From: Ulota crispa
Lineage: Eukaryota; Streptophyta; Bryopsida; Orthotrichales; Orthotrichaceae
Direction: 5' to 3'
NCBI GenBank assembly: GCA_963920765.1
Contig: OY987246.1
Coordinates: 9,922,501 to 9,986,500, forward strand
Length of the DNA: 64,000 nt
Under the pieces are notes generated by a model. It was not told the origin of the DNA. It saw only the letters and a program-made list of their open reading frames with translations, and did no database searches. Made by a program: the position numbers and the translations under genes. Positions 12,534 to 26,300 of this stretch are shown one piece after another. Each line of letters starts with the position of its first letter. Positions within the stretch are counted from its first letter, which is position 1.

Positions 12534-13460
12534 TTAGCCTTTGCCCTTGCCCTTGCCCTTGCCTTTTGACGTAGGCTTTGGCATAGCCTTGCTCTTCTTT
12601 TTACTAGCAAATGCAGATGATATTGTTCCACGTTCTAGCATTGTGGGAGGTTCTTCTTCATTATTGTTGTCTTCCAAAATTCTTTTCTTGATTCGGTCTT
12701 GCATTTCTCTGGTTCAAAGAGGATGTAGAAGTCTCCACTTTCCCATGCGCTTTGCTTTGCACTCTTCTTTCCATAAGGTCACATTCTCCCACAACTTCTT
12801 TGCATAATGGTGATCATTAGCCTGAAGTAGGTGAAGAAGGTGGGTTGCCCTCTAGTAGTGATAACTCTCCCAATCTTCATCTACACAACCAATTTAACAA
12901 AAATCAAATTTTAAGAATGAAATGAAAATAATTCACATTACCAATATGCAAAAATACAAATTCAAGCATAGGAAGTAAACATATGAAACAACTTAAATTG
13001 CATTGAACAAATCCAAAAACAAGAAAGAAACATAAAGAAATAAATAATTACCTTGAAAATAAGATATAAGAGTTTCTGCTCTAGATTTCTCCAATTCATC
13101 AGTTGTAGTGCAATGAATGTATCCTTCCAAGCCATGCACAATGTAGGAGACAAAAAAATTTGAAGAATTTAATAGAGCAGGTACAAAAAACTTGTAGTTA
13201 GCAAAACGGAAAATCTTCATGTCATCAAAGAATCCACTTTCCATAGCTTTCACTAATGGAGAAGTTTCCACTTCTTTTTCCATGAAAGTGGGAGGAGGAA
13301 TCAATGCCCTCTCTTCCTCAAGTTTGGAATCAACGCCATCTTCTATCCGTGCTTTAGCGTTTGCCTCTGCGTTTCTTTCATTTTCTTTTCCACTTCTAGC
13401 CTTCCTTGCTGCCTTTGCACTTTCATCACGTTTCCAAACCCTCTTTGTTTTTGGAGCCAT
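12534..13460 (-). pseudogene. Two-exon pseudogene, lysine-rich protein of unknown family
   Basis: Exon 1 (13460-13052) starts M-A-P-K-T-K-R and holds a basic/acidic N-terminus followed by a globular part (F-F-D-D-M-K-I-F-R-F-A-N-Y-K-F-F-V-P). It ends at a GTAATT donor in phase 1. Exon 2 (12880-12534) begins after a TTGTGTAG acceptor, in phase, and ends in a lysine-glycine run (K-G repeated, from GGCAAG hexamers). The joined frame would be 251 codons but carries two in-frame stops in exon 2: a TAG nine codons past the junction codon and a TGA about 45 codons further. The sequence between and after the stops keeps its coding character (K-K-L-W-E-N-V-T-L-W-K-E-E-C). I do not recognise the family; its repeat-rich setting makes a transposon origin possible. 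Confidence 0.6.
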
Positions 13461-14893
13461 GATGTATTGAACAAAACCTAAAAATCCCACAAATGCAACA
13501 TGAATTTATAAGCAAAAAAAAATTGCTCAAAGTACTTTCAAAATTACAATGTTTTCAAAAGTTAAAACCCAACATCCAACATTAACTAAATTCTAAAAGC
13601 CTTGATTTCCAAGATAAATTTTTTTTATTATTTGAAATAGTATACTTTTACATTAAAACATCATCTGCTCCTAGATAGTAAAACAAGCAATTCTTGAAGT
13701 AAAACTTCTATACATTACCCAAGAAGATGCTTGAGCCAAGGAAAGCTACAATCAAACAATGCAAAATTCACTTAATACAACTTGAGAGATGATGATTTGA
13801 CAAATAGAGGTCAATTAGGAAATCAATATACTAAACAAGTTTACTACATTGTTTGCAAATCAATTGATATCTCATACCCATGGCCGACAACAAAGGCTCT
13901 ATTGATCTATCGATAAGCATATTCTAATCAACTTGGTGCTGTGCTAGTTTTATTTGTTGAGTTGTTGGATTCATGATTGATGCATTTTGAAAACTATGTA
14001 GTCCTAAATGTAGCAACTCTAAAAAGATCCACTTCCAGCGTCACATCCGAGGTTTTTTTTTTTTTTTAAAATGCGGAGAATAGATCTGACCTTCATGACT
14101 TCAGCTTACACTAAACCCTTAGCTCCTCAAATTGACTAAAAAAGCCGTGACCTCCGCATCAAACATAGCCAACCAAGCATGTCTCTCCACAACTTAGATG
14201 AAGTGCAATCTAAAACAACCTCCTGGGATTGAGATTTATAACACAACCGCATCCATCTTTGAGCAAGAGAAGAGGAAACTTATGCAAGAGAGAAGAGGAA
14301 ACGAAACTTACGTGAGAGAAAATATGAGCCAGGCAAACTGGCGCTTCATTTTGCCGCAATGAAGGCAGAGCGACGAGGGCGAAGGCAACAAATTTGGAGC
14401 GGCAATGGTGAAATAAACCCCATGCTCAAAATTGCTGGAGCTCCAATACCTGGACTAGGCAGAGGTCACCAAGGTTCTCAAGGGGTGGGCTGAAGAAGGA
14501 GGGGCAAAAAAATGATGAGGGCGGGCAGAAGAATGTCGGGCAAGAGGGGCAGGAGGCATTTTACAAATTTTGTACGAGACTTAGGGCATCCTCAGTCCGG
14601 CTGGGTTAACACACCTCTACCGAATACTTTCACAGTGGGGGCCAGTGTTTTAACAATTATCAGGATCCAATGCAACCACCATGTATCCCGTCAAAATGGA
14701 GGGGTCGCCAAAATCTTGGGCATACGTGCTAGTTTCAGAGGCCTTGCTGGACCCCTCCAAGCAGCTCGCTACTTGTGAAGTTAACCCAAATTGGTGGCAG
14801 CATGTGCGGAAGGGCTAAAATTATAGAAATGACAAAGAGCATCACGTATAAAGCACATGAATGAAGTTCATGAGAAACTACTTGTAACTGCCT
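13461..14893. other. Intergenic region upstream of the pseudogene
   Basis: No gene was recognised. It contains a T-run near 14053-14068 and moderately GC-rich sequence at 14280-14780 without a convincing reading frame. Confidence 0.5.
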
Positions 14894-14897
14894 TTAA

Positions 14898-15139
14898 CCC
14901 TTGAGCGCCCCAGAGGAAGTATATTTCCTTTAGAAAATTTGAAAATAGGTACTTAAGTCATGCTAGTACGATGTACTAAAACTAAGGTAAGGTGGTACAA
15001 GGGTGACATGGAGTGGGTTACTTAGGTTCATAGTAATTATGATTGGTTTCACATGAATTATCTTAGTTTTGTAAAAACCAAAGGCTTGTGAATGTGAGTA
15101 GGTCTGCCTAAACTGGATTTTGAGCTGGACGCTCAGAGG
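14898..15139. mobile_element. TTAA-flanked TIR element, 242 bp (TTAA group, copy B)
   Basis: TTAA borders are at 14894-14897 and 15140-15143. The left end is CCCTTGAGCGCCCCAGAGG and the right end, reverse-complemented, CCTCTGAGCGTCCAGCTC. The ends are nearly those of copy A (7051-7280) while the interiors do not visibly align. It sits about 430 bp upstream of the Yae1-type start codon. Confidence 0.75.
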
Positions 15140-15567
15140 TTAAGGTTCTTATTACCGGTAGCATTGAATCCCATGGACCGCTACCTCGCTCATGTGGGTG
15201 AAGGTCCCTTGAACCAGGCCTCTTGGAGGGCTCATATGCCTGGTATGGACTCAGGGTGCCCTTAGTGCCGAGGCCGGGCACTTGTGTCGCTGCAGACTCC
15301 GAGCCGAACGACGCTCCGTCTCTTACATTCGCCCATCATGCCGTTGTTGCTCGCTTGCTCAGATTTACACGATCGTCGTCTCTCCCACTGGGGATATTTT
15401 CCGCTTTTTTCTTTCAGTTTCACCAAGCGAGGGGCAGCATATGCATATAACCACGCACCATCGCTACCCTTCACAGTGCAGCAATGACCCGTAAACGTTG
15501 ACAGAGAGAGCTCACGATCGTTGAATTTTCTCCTACTCTCGAACCTCGTAACCGGCTGCAACCGACC

Positions 15568-16200
15568 ATGCCCGATGACGACGACGTCTGGGGCTCGGAC
15601 AGCGAAGGAGATCAACAACAACCCGGCCACCGTTCGTCAACCTCGGAGCTACACCACGAATGGCACGCTCGCCAGAACCAGTTCCACACATTAGGGTACA
15701 GGGACGGCATAGAGGCGGGGAAGAACTCCGCTGCACAGGAGGGCTTCGACGCCGGGTACGCGGAGGCGACGGTGAAGGGCTTCAACTGGGGCGTGGCGCG
15801 TGGCCTCTGCAGTGCGTTCGCAGCGTTGCCGGCTTCCGGGAGGGAGAGCCTCATCGGAGACAACGAGGCTCGAGTGCGCTTGGCGAGCCTGGCTGGGTCA
15901 ATGCACGGCTTCTCTTCTACGGATGCTCAGCGTTCGTTCTATCGGGATCTCACCAGGGGTGGAACCTCGGGTGCAGCAGACAAGGAGGTTGGAGTATCCG
16001 GTGGAGATGAATTAGGGTTTGTTGGGATTACTCGAGTGCCGGAGTCTCACAGTGCTGGCGTGTGGGAAGGTGAGAATTCTTCGTCGGGTGCACAATCATC
16101 ATCATCATCGTCAGGAGCGAGTGAACTTGAGGAATTGGAGACGAGAGTGCGGAGCGAGTTCGAGGCGGCTTCAATCAAAATCCAGTCGAAGCTTTTGTAG
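15568..16200 (+). CDS. YAE1: Yae1-type protein (deca-GX3 family), 210 aa
   Basis: In yeast and human, Yae1 with Lto1 forms an adaptor that recruits the cytosolic iron-sulfur assembly machinery to the ABC protein Rli1/ABCE1; a plant homologue is expected to do the same in the cytosol. The family signature is plain here: from residue 43 to 79 glycine recurs about every fourth residue (G-Y-R-D-G-I-E-A-G-K-N-S and later G-F-D-A-G-Y-A-E, G-F-N-W-G-V-A-R-G). It is preceded by an acidic, low-complexity start with D-V-W-G-S-D-S-E. The rest is less conserved: a serine run at about 175-184 and a predicted helical C-terminus (E-L-E-E-L-E-T-R-V-R-S-E-F). The gene is intronless. The chosen ATG is the first in frame. 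The protein lacks the C-terminal tryptophan typical of the partner Lto1, which supports the Yae1 assignment. Confidence 0.85.
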   Translation: MPDDDDVWGSDSEGDQQQPGHRSSTSELHHEWHARQNQFHTLGYRDGIEAGKNSAAQEGFDAGYAEATVKGFNWGVARGLCSAFAALPASGRESLIGDNEARVRLASLAGSMHGFSSTDAQRSFYRDLTRGGTSGAADKEVGVSGGDELGFVGITRVPESHSAGVWEGENSSSGAQSSSSSSGASELEELETRVRSEFEAASIKIQSKLL

Positions 16201-19200
16201 GAGCACAATATCACAAGTCATAAGGGTCTTAGGGCATCATCAACCTGGAGACGGGGTTCCGGACTGGAAATTGGCCGCTCCTTGTCCAAAAAATTTGCAG
16301 TCCCGTTAACAGGTCAAATCCTCCCACTCTCATTACAGCTGAACAAAGTGAGCTATGAGCTGAGCTGCAAGTTACTGCAGACAACTTGGTGTTCAAGCAC
16401 ATGTTACAATGGAAGTTCAAGGGCATTGGGAATCGAGCAAATTTGCAGTGAGGATTTTTGATGACTTTTGACGGGCCTTGTCCTGCCTATGCGTTTCCAT
16501 GGTTAGTGATTGCGTGTTGGAACCCTAAAAGTACCTCATTTTGTTGGAACCCTAAAGTTACCTCATTCTCCCACACAGCTGTCCCCACCATCAAATATGA
16601 AGTCACAGTTCCATCCACCATCTTGAGTTTGTGATGATGTTCTTAGGGCCAACTTCTATGGGCAATTGGAATCAGCCACAGTCATCAACGTTTTCCTTTG
16701 CGATACTGGAAAATTGAGTCTCCCTAAATCCCCCGTTTTTCTTGCTACAAACTTGTCGAAACACCATCACTTCTATTTTTCTGTTGGTTTCTCAGAGCTT
16801 GTTTGTCGTTTCCTCCCTTTTTTGATTTCAATCCCCCTCGGAAGTTGGCCCTTAGCTCAAAACTGTATTGGTATATTGTTTAAACCTGTTCCATGATTCA
16901 ATGTTCTAGAGTTCCGGACAAGTAGTGGTTCGATGCCAACTTGCCCTTTGGGATTTGATATTGTTATCTCTGGAGTTCAATCGGTTATATTTTACTTTCA
17001 TTTACAAAATCTATGATAAGCATGTGCTGGTGGTGAGATCTGGTAGTATTAGGGTAGTATTTTATGTGTATTTTGTACATCAGTATATATCCTCCTCTTA
17101 CGTTACAATGATTTTTGGTGGGGAATTATTGTGGTGTTAGTCAATATTTCTTTTGTATCCACTTTGTGTTCCAAGTGAAAGAGTTTCTTTCCACTTTTCA
17201 TTGTATTTGCTTGCCTATTGTGGAATTTGATGGTTAGCAGTTCTTGATATGGTTTACTGGAGCAAGGAAATGAATCTCAAGCTCTGCACCACCCCTTTCT
17301 CTCTCTCGCTTTTTTTTTCCTACATTGCAACCCCTGTATCGTAGTCTTAGATTTTTTGTGGATGAATTGTATTTGATGGGCTTGAGGATTGTATTGTTTT
17401 AATGATTGTTCATTTAAGCTGAACCCTGTGGACTGAAGTAAGAACATTGATGCTTGAGTCTTGCTTTTTTTTCAATTTCTTGTCATTGAAGTATTTTGCA
17501 TTCTACTTTGGAATCCAAAGATGGCAATGCGCATGCAGTATCCATGTTAGATTCAAACTAGAATTTGAGCATGCCATGTAATACCTTGTATTAGAGGTTT
17601 TCTATTATAGCCGCATGAAAAATCACCTTTGACTTGACAGTTGTGTTTTTGGTGGCACTTCTTTGTTTGCAAGGATTGTTCCCTCATCCTAGGCAATAAA
17701 AAAGCTCTATAGTTGCCGCCTAGGTTGCAACCAAATACTATGCTAGGTTGATTCTAGTAGGAAAAGAACTTTGGTTTTTATTTTGGTAGGCTATAATTCC
17801 ATTAGAGACGACTTTGTGAAGCTTGTCTATAACTAGGAGAGTAGTGGGTAGTTTCATAGTGCAATCCATGAGTACTACACCACAAACAAGGTATTAGGTA
17901 GGGTTGATTGTCAAAATCACATTGTAAGTTTTGTACATTCATCAATTCAAGGAGGTTTCTCAATTGTGCACTTGCACATGGTTCAATCCACTTGATTTCT
18001 ATTCTACCATGCTTGCAACTAGAACACAATTGAAAGACAATTCTAGGATATCCTAACATGTACTCCTTGGACACTAATATAACATATGAACAAGTTATGA
18101 AATTTTCATTTTCTCTTTTAAAGTATATATAAAATTGATTTGAAGCTCACATATGCAAGTTACATGCACAACTTTATACAAAATATATATATCATTTTTC
18201 CACAAGAAATTCTTTTAAGTAGGTTGAAAATTTTAAGTAGTTTTTCTAAAAACAATTCATTTATAAACAATTATCTTAAGGTTCACAAATGTATTGAGAT
18301 CTCAAAGAGCATAACACATGTTTTAAATGCATTTCCAAATAGTCAAATTGTAGCAAATGTTTTCTTTTTGAAGAACTTCTTTGCTACATTATGGGATACA
18401 AACTTTTGCTAAAAGTACAATTACTAATTTATATTAACAAGGTTTATTGGAACTATTTAGCTCCACTTATAGAAAGAACTTGCCTCTTTTATGTTGCAAT
18501 GCTCATTAACTTGTGCCATTGTATGTCTCACACATTGTATTAGCTAAAACGCTATTAATTTATAAAGAATGTCAAATTCTAAATTGTTCCAAAGGGAATG
18601 CTAATCAGTTGTATTCTTTACTTTTGTAATTGTTGGTAGAACAACTTTAAACTTCTTATTCAGCAGATACAGCTTGTATTGATACTGCAATTATAATTAT
18701 AGATGTCAAAATGTATTCATAACCTCTCTTTAGTAAGCAAACAAGGAAACAAAATTGCAAAATCATGATGATCCTTATGTAGGTTTGCTCACAGCAAAAC
18801 GGGGAGGTATGGGTTGTATTAGTGACTTGACTAATCACAAAATTTCAGCGATGCAATTTCTACAACATATAGAGAAAAGATTGATGCAAAAAGGCCCAAT
18901 TTTTCTAACTAGTTAGATATTAATTTCAAAAGTTACATACGTCTCAAAATTTGGTATCTGGAACATTGCAGGTCCAAACCTCTTAAAATGACTCTTATTC
19001 TGACCTATTTGCACTGAGCAACACGGAACAATTACAATATAAGCAATTCAAACCAAACAAGCATTTGAGTCAACGACTTGACAATGACAAATAAGTTAAG
19101 AAATTTTCCAATATCTATGAATATTACATTTTCACATGCTAAGCACGTCGTCCAACTTTCTGAAGTCTCAATATGATCTTTCCTCTAAAAGGATACACCC

Positions 19201-20311
19201 AAGAAAACAACCAAAACAAACAGCTGCAATAGATAGAGACATAGGCTGTTGGTGTACCAATCCGAAATAGACTGAACGAGTAGTACGATAAGTTGGTGCC
19301 GGATAAATAATGGTTCCCATGGTTATGCGAACCAGGTCACCAGATTGATAACACCCAATAATGAGTAGCAAGTTCATGCTTGAGGAAATGAGACCTCCAC
19401 TTGGGACTCACGACTTCGACTGAATCAGGCTCGAGAGTCCACAAGGACAATAGAGTTTACAAAATCACAAGGAAATAAAATTCACATGCCTCCTGAAAAT
19501 CTCCGATACGTTACTCTGACGCAGTGCTACCATGGTGAAGAAAGCGAGCTGAATCCCAACTAACGTCCCACATGGCATAAGGTTCGACACCAATGAGCAA
19601 AGAGATGGTACAGGTGCTACATGTGTTCTGGACGGCCACTGAATTCAGAAACGCTACTGCCGCAAAGAAAATGACTCCAAGAAAATGTATGAAACAATAT
19701 TGAACGAAGCAATAAGAAACACTCAATATTGTTGCCTTCCATGGACCCCACAGCAGAACTCCGCAGTGATTGAATCTTAACCCCGATACCATTTACGTCT
19801 GGTTTTCTTCTTCTGTTCGTCGACGGCCTGCACAGACGACTCCAGAAGCTCAACAAATCTACAGAGCAGAACCTAATTTACAGGGTTGTATACATACTGG
19901 AGCATGGCGAAAAAAGGATGTGAACAGGAACACGATGTAAATCAAATTGACCGCACATGACTAGCTCCTGTGTGCACTTGGGGTAAAGGTTATCAGCTTG
20001 AACAAACTTACTGCCTTCAGGAAAGCTCGGAAAGTCAGCACAACTAAGTCGCGAGTTCTGCAATTCCCGGAAAAGCAATTTCGTTTAGAAAATTCCAACC
20101 TTGCAGCACGTCATTCTACAGCTCGCACAGCATCAATCATACCTCTGTTGTGTGATCTCTACATGTCGATGGTGCGATTTTGTCTCACATTCTAAACAAT
20201 TCACTGCACTCACTCATAGCATGTCTAAGCTCTCTGTACCACATCCTAATAAGATTAGTTCATGTCGAGGGCGGCGTCATGCTACAGGGTCTCCTTGTTG
20301 TTTGGATCCTC
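16201..20311. other. Intergenic region and probable 3' flanks of the two neighbouring genes
   Basis: No gene was recognised between the Yae1-type stop and the coiled-coil gene stop. On the minus strand 19150-20200 has mixed base composition like the exons upstream. It contains short frames, including one encoding R-F-V-E-L-L-E-S-S-V-Q-A-V-D-E-Q near 19860-19790. This could be 3' untranslated sequence or a further, unproven terminal exon of the coiled-coil gene. Confidence 0.5.
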
Positions 20312-23300
20312 TTATCCTAAACTCATCTGTACAGTATAAGGAAGCAAGGGATAAATGTAGAAGCAAATGGTTAGTAGAACTAACCGAGGATCCCGCAGCT
20401 CTAGGTCGATCTCCTTTTTGTCATGACAAGTCATTGTGCACTGCGGATACTCCCCTACTGGTACTTTGATCTGGAGTTTAAGAAACGACCCCACCCCAGT
20501 TGTTGCCATGAGTATACATCATTGCATCAATTCCAAAACTACCTCCAGTACATCGCCTTGTAAATATGTCTGCATCCACTTACAGTGACGACCTGATTGG
20601 CGAGGGGACGAGTGAACTCACAGAAACTGCGGATGAGTACTTCTCATTCAGAAGTTGCCTGCGACCATTGTTGCGTCGCAATTCAAACGTAGAGCGTCTC
20701 AGTACCAGTGTTGCTGGCTCAGAAGGTTCTTCAGATGTCCCCTCCTGAGTGAGGGTGGTAGAATGTCAGCAAAGCCGTAACAACCGCAAAGTCAAGTTGC
20801 GACTCCGAATCCATTCTAAATTGCTCTACATGCATCAAAGTCGACGTCATGGTAGACAGGCAATGAATCAACTCCCAGATATTTGACGACGACAAAGACG
20901 GTGAACAGTTCGACCAAGTTGCATGTATGTTCCATACCAAGAGGTGCACTTCGAAAAGAGCTTGAGCACTAATCATATATGCGTCGATTTGATCTTGCAA
21001 CATCGCATCTGCAAAAATCACGAGGAGAAACCTCCTTCAACTCACAACCCAGGTGACTCAAATCCCCGCTTAACTCTCCACGTTCAAGCTTTACCGTGGC
21101 ACATCCGACACAGAAAGCTATAGAAAATAGACACGGCTATGGACTCAGAATGCACACACAAGCTCCCACAGGAAACATACCTCGACCAATGCATTTGCCG
21201 TCATTCACCATGACTTTCACCAAATCACCCTGCGCAGAGTACCATATTCGAGTCAGTACCTTAAAAAGACCTTGAAGATGCGCTCAGCTATCGATGCTAA
21301 GCCTCGTCATCTAGTGACATTATCACCAGACAAGTTGCAGTTAACGTGTCAAACATAGTAGGGTATCTTTCGTCCCCATCAAGAGGATTGGTGAACTAAG
21401 ATCATACAATCATGTTCCATGAACGCTCTGCAGGCTGTGGGTTTGGCAGCACCACCGCATTTTGGGAAGACGCGGATACTCACTCTGCGGTTGCGCTCAT
21501 CCATGGGCACGCATTCAACGGCAACTACGTTGTCACAATCATCGGCAGTGACAACGTATTCAGGATGTGCTGCCCCTGAAATGATTGCGCGTCATTTATT
21601 TTAGATGGAGTACAGTCGGCTCAGAACAAAATATCGTATACCCACTGATAGAAACTCCTTGGCAGTAATTCACTTACGAGACTTCTAGAGATGCGATCAA
21701 GTCTCGATCGGAAATGACGACAGGTACATATGCTCCTAATCGTTGATACATTCTGTTCGAAGTTCAAAGTGAAATGCAGCGTGAAACTTCTTGCAAATTG
21801 CACACAATATCGAAACATACCTTCGATGTACATGGGATTTCCATCTTCGTAATACCGGACCCACTGCACGGGACATAGACATCAGTAATCGTAAGAGATA
21901 CTGCATCACCCTGCCGCGAAAGCATATGGAAAACGGGCTGCCGATTTCGATCGTCAATATGACAAGACTAGATGCTCTGAATTTGAATCATAGTAACAAC
22001 AAGACATCATATCCTGTACAGACGATATGATGCAAAGACGGGCTCCATTCAATCGCAAAACAAAACCAAAATACAAACAAAACAAAATCACTGGGATATA
22101 ATGAGAAGACCTGGAAGATGCATAAATAAGTGCCATTGACAGGATGGCCACACGCTGTGAGTCGGCCACCTAAGACAGGATCTCCCACTATTCGAAGGCC
22201 CTCTATTCCTGGAGCCGGGTCATTATCTGCGAGAACAATCACCAAGGTTATACTGAATCCGCAGCAGGTTATTCCAGAAACTCAAGGCTTTGTCTGCACT
22301 CCTAGATTGCGTCAAGGACAGTAGAATGCGGCGTTACCTTCAACGCTTAGAGAGGCAGTTTCCTCTCGCAAAGGTGGCAGCTGTGAAGGCGATTGAACGA
22401 CTTCAGGATTACCGATTCCTGGTTTGAAATGAACGGGAGTTTGCGATCCTTCGTAAGTAGCTTCATCGTTCTCGAAATCGTCAAACCCTTCGCTTGCCCT
22501 TGAGTTGATTGAGTCGTGAGGCACCAGGGCCCGTGCATCTGCCAGTGCTCTGCTGGAATGCATGAAATCCCTTCGTTATCGTCTATTCAGGTCCAATGAA
22601 GCTTACGTGGAGGGTCTTCAAGCCAGTTAAAGAATCTTCAAAAAAAATCAACAATTTTCATCCGGAGACACGTGACGAGCTACTCACTCTTGATCATCCA
22701 TAGCCTCATTATGCGGATTATCGTCGCGCGTTCCTGAAAACCGAGGGGAGGACACACCGGACTCCCAACCAGGTTGTCCTGTTCGTGGCTGTTGCACAGG
22801 AGAAGTCGCTCTTTCGCTAAAGTGGGGCACCAGCTCCAGCCCGTGAGTCTGCCCAACGATGACGGACCTAACTTTTTAACTACCACACCAAAATGATCTG
22901 GCAAGGATTGCCAACAACTACAACACAAAGCCAATATAGCATTCAAACCTTCACACGGACGGTCACCTAAATGTTACTTATAACTGCTAGTGAAAAGCAC
23001 ACTCAAGCTTCGTGAAGATCAAAGAAACAGCTTGAAAAACATAAGGAAACGTCAAGGTAAAGTAAAACGTTCCACATAATCCGTCAGGAGAAAGAATCCA
23101 GCATCCTAACGCACCCAGCGTCGTTTACCTGGTATGAAGGAGACTGAGGCGGAGGAGCGTACATCGAGGGAGGTTGAAGTAACGGCTGCCGAGGAGACAG
23201 GTAATATTGCGAGTTCTTCACCTTACTCTACAATGACAGTAACAACGGCGCAGGATTCATCCGACAAGTTCCAATACAAACCACTCGACATCCAAGAAAT

Positions 23301-26300
23301 GTTCAGAGACAAGGAAATAATTTCAGACGCACTCAAATCGTACCTCGTAGAGTTCCAACTCTGAACGTAGCTTTTGCACAAGTATCTGGAAAATACAGCA
23401 TCAGTACAGCTCTTCAAAGCCCCTTCCACATCAAAATATCATATCCTCTAGTGCATATATTCTGAAAAAAACGAGATGGACGAAATTGAGGCCAAAGTGT
23501 CCTGCACGTTTATGCTGAAGATTGACTTGTTGACCGCATTGGAAAACTGTTGAAAAATCAACTCCAAGACCCAAGGGAGACGACCCAGGCAGGACTCTCA
23601 AACGGTGATTTTTGCTTGGTTGCTAATCACGGACCTTGATGTGGCTGACCATGGCGTGAGCATCTGAGACAAGAGGTTGCAAATCATTTTCAGCCAGCAG
23701 AGGCATCAGGTTTTGCACATATATTGTCTTCTCCTGTTCTGCCACCTGAAGTGCCCATAGTGGTCCGCTGTTATGGCCTACCATCCCGAGAGAAGGGCCC
23801 AGATCGTAGAGCTCACACATCACACCAACAGACAAATGTGCAATTTGCAGAATCGAACCAAATTCTATATATTCGTTACATGAAAGAATTCTGCAGCATA
23901 CTGGAATGTATGGACACCTCAAAAATGATAAAAAGTCACAATTCATTCAGTTTAAAACAACGAAGGTGCAATTTTTTTAATCTCATGATAACACAGGTAC
24001 AACTATATACTCAGTTCTCGCATACAACTCAATACATGCTCCTTCAGAAGTAGCTCAGGAATCAACGTTGGACAAAGCTTTCTTGCCAGCCGACAAAGAG
24101 ATAGTACAGATTCCAAGAGAAATGAACCTGGAGAGCGTAAGTAAGGCGGTAATTCTCTTCGAGAACGTCCTGCCGATAAGACAGAGCCTTGGATGCCGCA
24201 TCTATCAATCCCTGCTGCTGCTGGTCATATGCCTGTCACACACAAAATTAAACAATATAACAAGAGAAACCGGATGATAGCCCGCACATTGGAATATGGA
24301 TGAGAGAGAGGAGAATCAGACATCGGCTCACGAGGCACCAACCAGTCTCAACTCCGCGACTCGGCGCTCGAGTATCCTTTTTTCACTCAAGTGCTGAGCT
24401 TCCTGCAACAGGAATGCAAAAGTGCTGAGCATACATACGAGTCGAATGACCTTAATCTTCTTGTACCGAGAAGAGGCTACAAACAAACAGTAGCAATGTG
24501 CGTGACTTCCATATGGGGCAGAGCATAACTGAACATAGCTGTGCAGATGGCGTACAATCTTCCCGAAAACATATCTACACAAATGAGACTGGCCATCGGT
24601 ATCCTGGAACAACGATAACTCAATGCAACCATCTCAAGCACGTCTTGCAGAACTGCGGAACAATACCTTCAGGGATGCGTCCCTCAGGCGACGAGTCAAA
24701 ACTTGGATTGATTCTTCATCTTCTGAAGATCTCGGGATTCTTGGCATCAAATCCTGTGTGACATCAACAGCCCGAAACTATGGCTTCAAATTTTCTCTTC
24801 AAAGAGTATCTAAACCTTCTAGTCTCGGTTCTAAGCGACAGGCCACCATCCATCTGTTAACAGGACGATGGCGAAAAGCACACCGCAAAGGGGAGCACCT
24901 GTGAGTGATGACGGCCGTTGTGATTGTTGAGATCTGGCAAATCATGCCCCTGCTGAAGGTATCGTTGGTCCGCCTCAACGTCCCTTCTCCGACTGTTTCA
25001 AAACAGATATTTTTATTGTCCTCGTATTAACCAGGAGAGTAGAGGCCTTCACATAATTCGAATGAGGATCCCCTTCCGATTGGAAACTTCGTTGTGAACT
25101 AGAATTGAACCCCAACTGACCCCACTCCCAGTATCGATGAACAGACACGTAGGCGGATTTAGATCGATTATTCAAAGCTGTCACTTCCCGTGGGCAATAA
25201 TACATGCAAGGATCTTACAACGTAGTTCTTTCACAAACAAAGTTTTTGAACGTCGCTCACAGTGTGCCTCGTTGGCTAACTACAGCACAAAGTCGACAAG
25301 ACCTTGATCTAGTGGAAGCGTTATGCAAAGCGGCCTTTTGAATTTCGAAATCAAAAAAAGCGCGCATTAATCATATGCGGATGACAAGTTCACTGGTAAG
25401 GGTTTGCATAACTGAGGGAATGCCAATGAGACTTCTGCCTCGTTTATCAGACATTCGATAACAAACTCCTGGCAGACAGGTATCTTCTGTTTCCCGACCT
25501 GAGAAAGGTTACACTGAGAACTCACGGGTACGGCAAGGCCGACGCGGGGGCTGGATTCAAGTGTGAAAGCAAGTGACCTGACTCTCCAGCAGACGATCCA
25601 TTGGAATGAGGGCCCGCTAAGGTGCTGCCACCCGCAGTGTGGCTTCCGTTACCGTTGCTGCTGATGCCATTTTGCCGAGGATAAGTAGATGCTACACCAG
25701 CCGAGGGAGGTGACGCGTTTTGATGATTGAACACAGGAACCGTCCCCGCGTGCCCATCCTTCAAGTCCAACGTCATGCTCAAATTGCCTGAGGACGAATG
25801 TATATTCTCAGAAGCACCTTGTTTCTGCTGATTAATTCTCTGTGAAGGTGGCAAACGTCTTATTTAGAGAAAAGTGAATAATGAGGCATACCAGAAACAG
25901 ACTGTCTGAAAAACATCACTCGGGGACCTACACCGACATGATAAATGTGTGCATCAGACTTGTTGCTGATCTTTGCACTCGTTCACAAAAGAGCTCGCCG
26001 CGTTTCAACCTTATTCACGCCTTTCACAGGGGATCCGGTGCAGATTATGTCAGGCGGAGCGAGATAATCGTGTGGAGCACCGGGCACTCTTTGGGACCTT
26101 CCAGAGGGTCTCAAGGGGTGTGAAGGATTAGAGTTACTTACATTTAGCAAAATATACCTTGGGGTGTCTTAACTACTTTTTTGATGCTAAAGGTCCCCTC
26201 GACGGAATGTAAATGGTACGGGTTTCACTTGGCATTACTCAAGTAAGGGATTGATTTATCGATTTGGGATTGAAACTGAGCATACGATTGGCACAGGGCT

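Noticed and set aside
12541-12807. Plus-strand frame beginning with a Pro-Leu repeat
   Set aside because: It is the complement of the Lys-Gly repeat and exon 2 of the minus-strand pseudogene.
15262-15863. Minus-strand frames overlapping the Yae1-type gene
   Set aside because: They overlap a gene with a clear family signature and show no domains.
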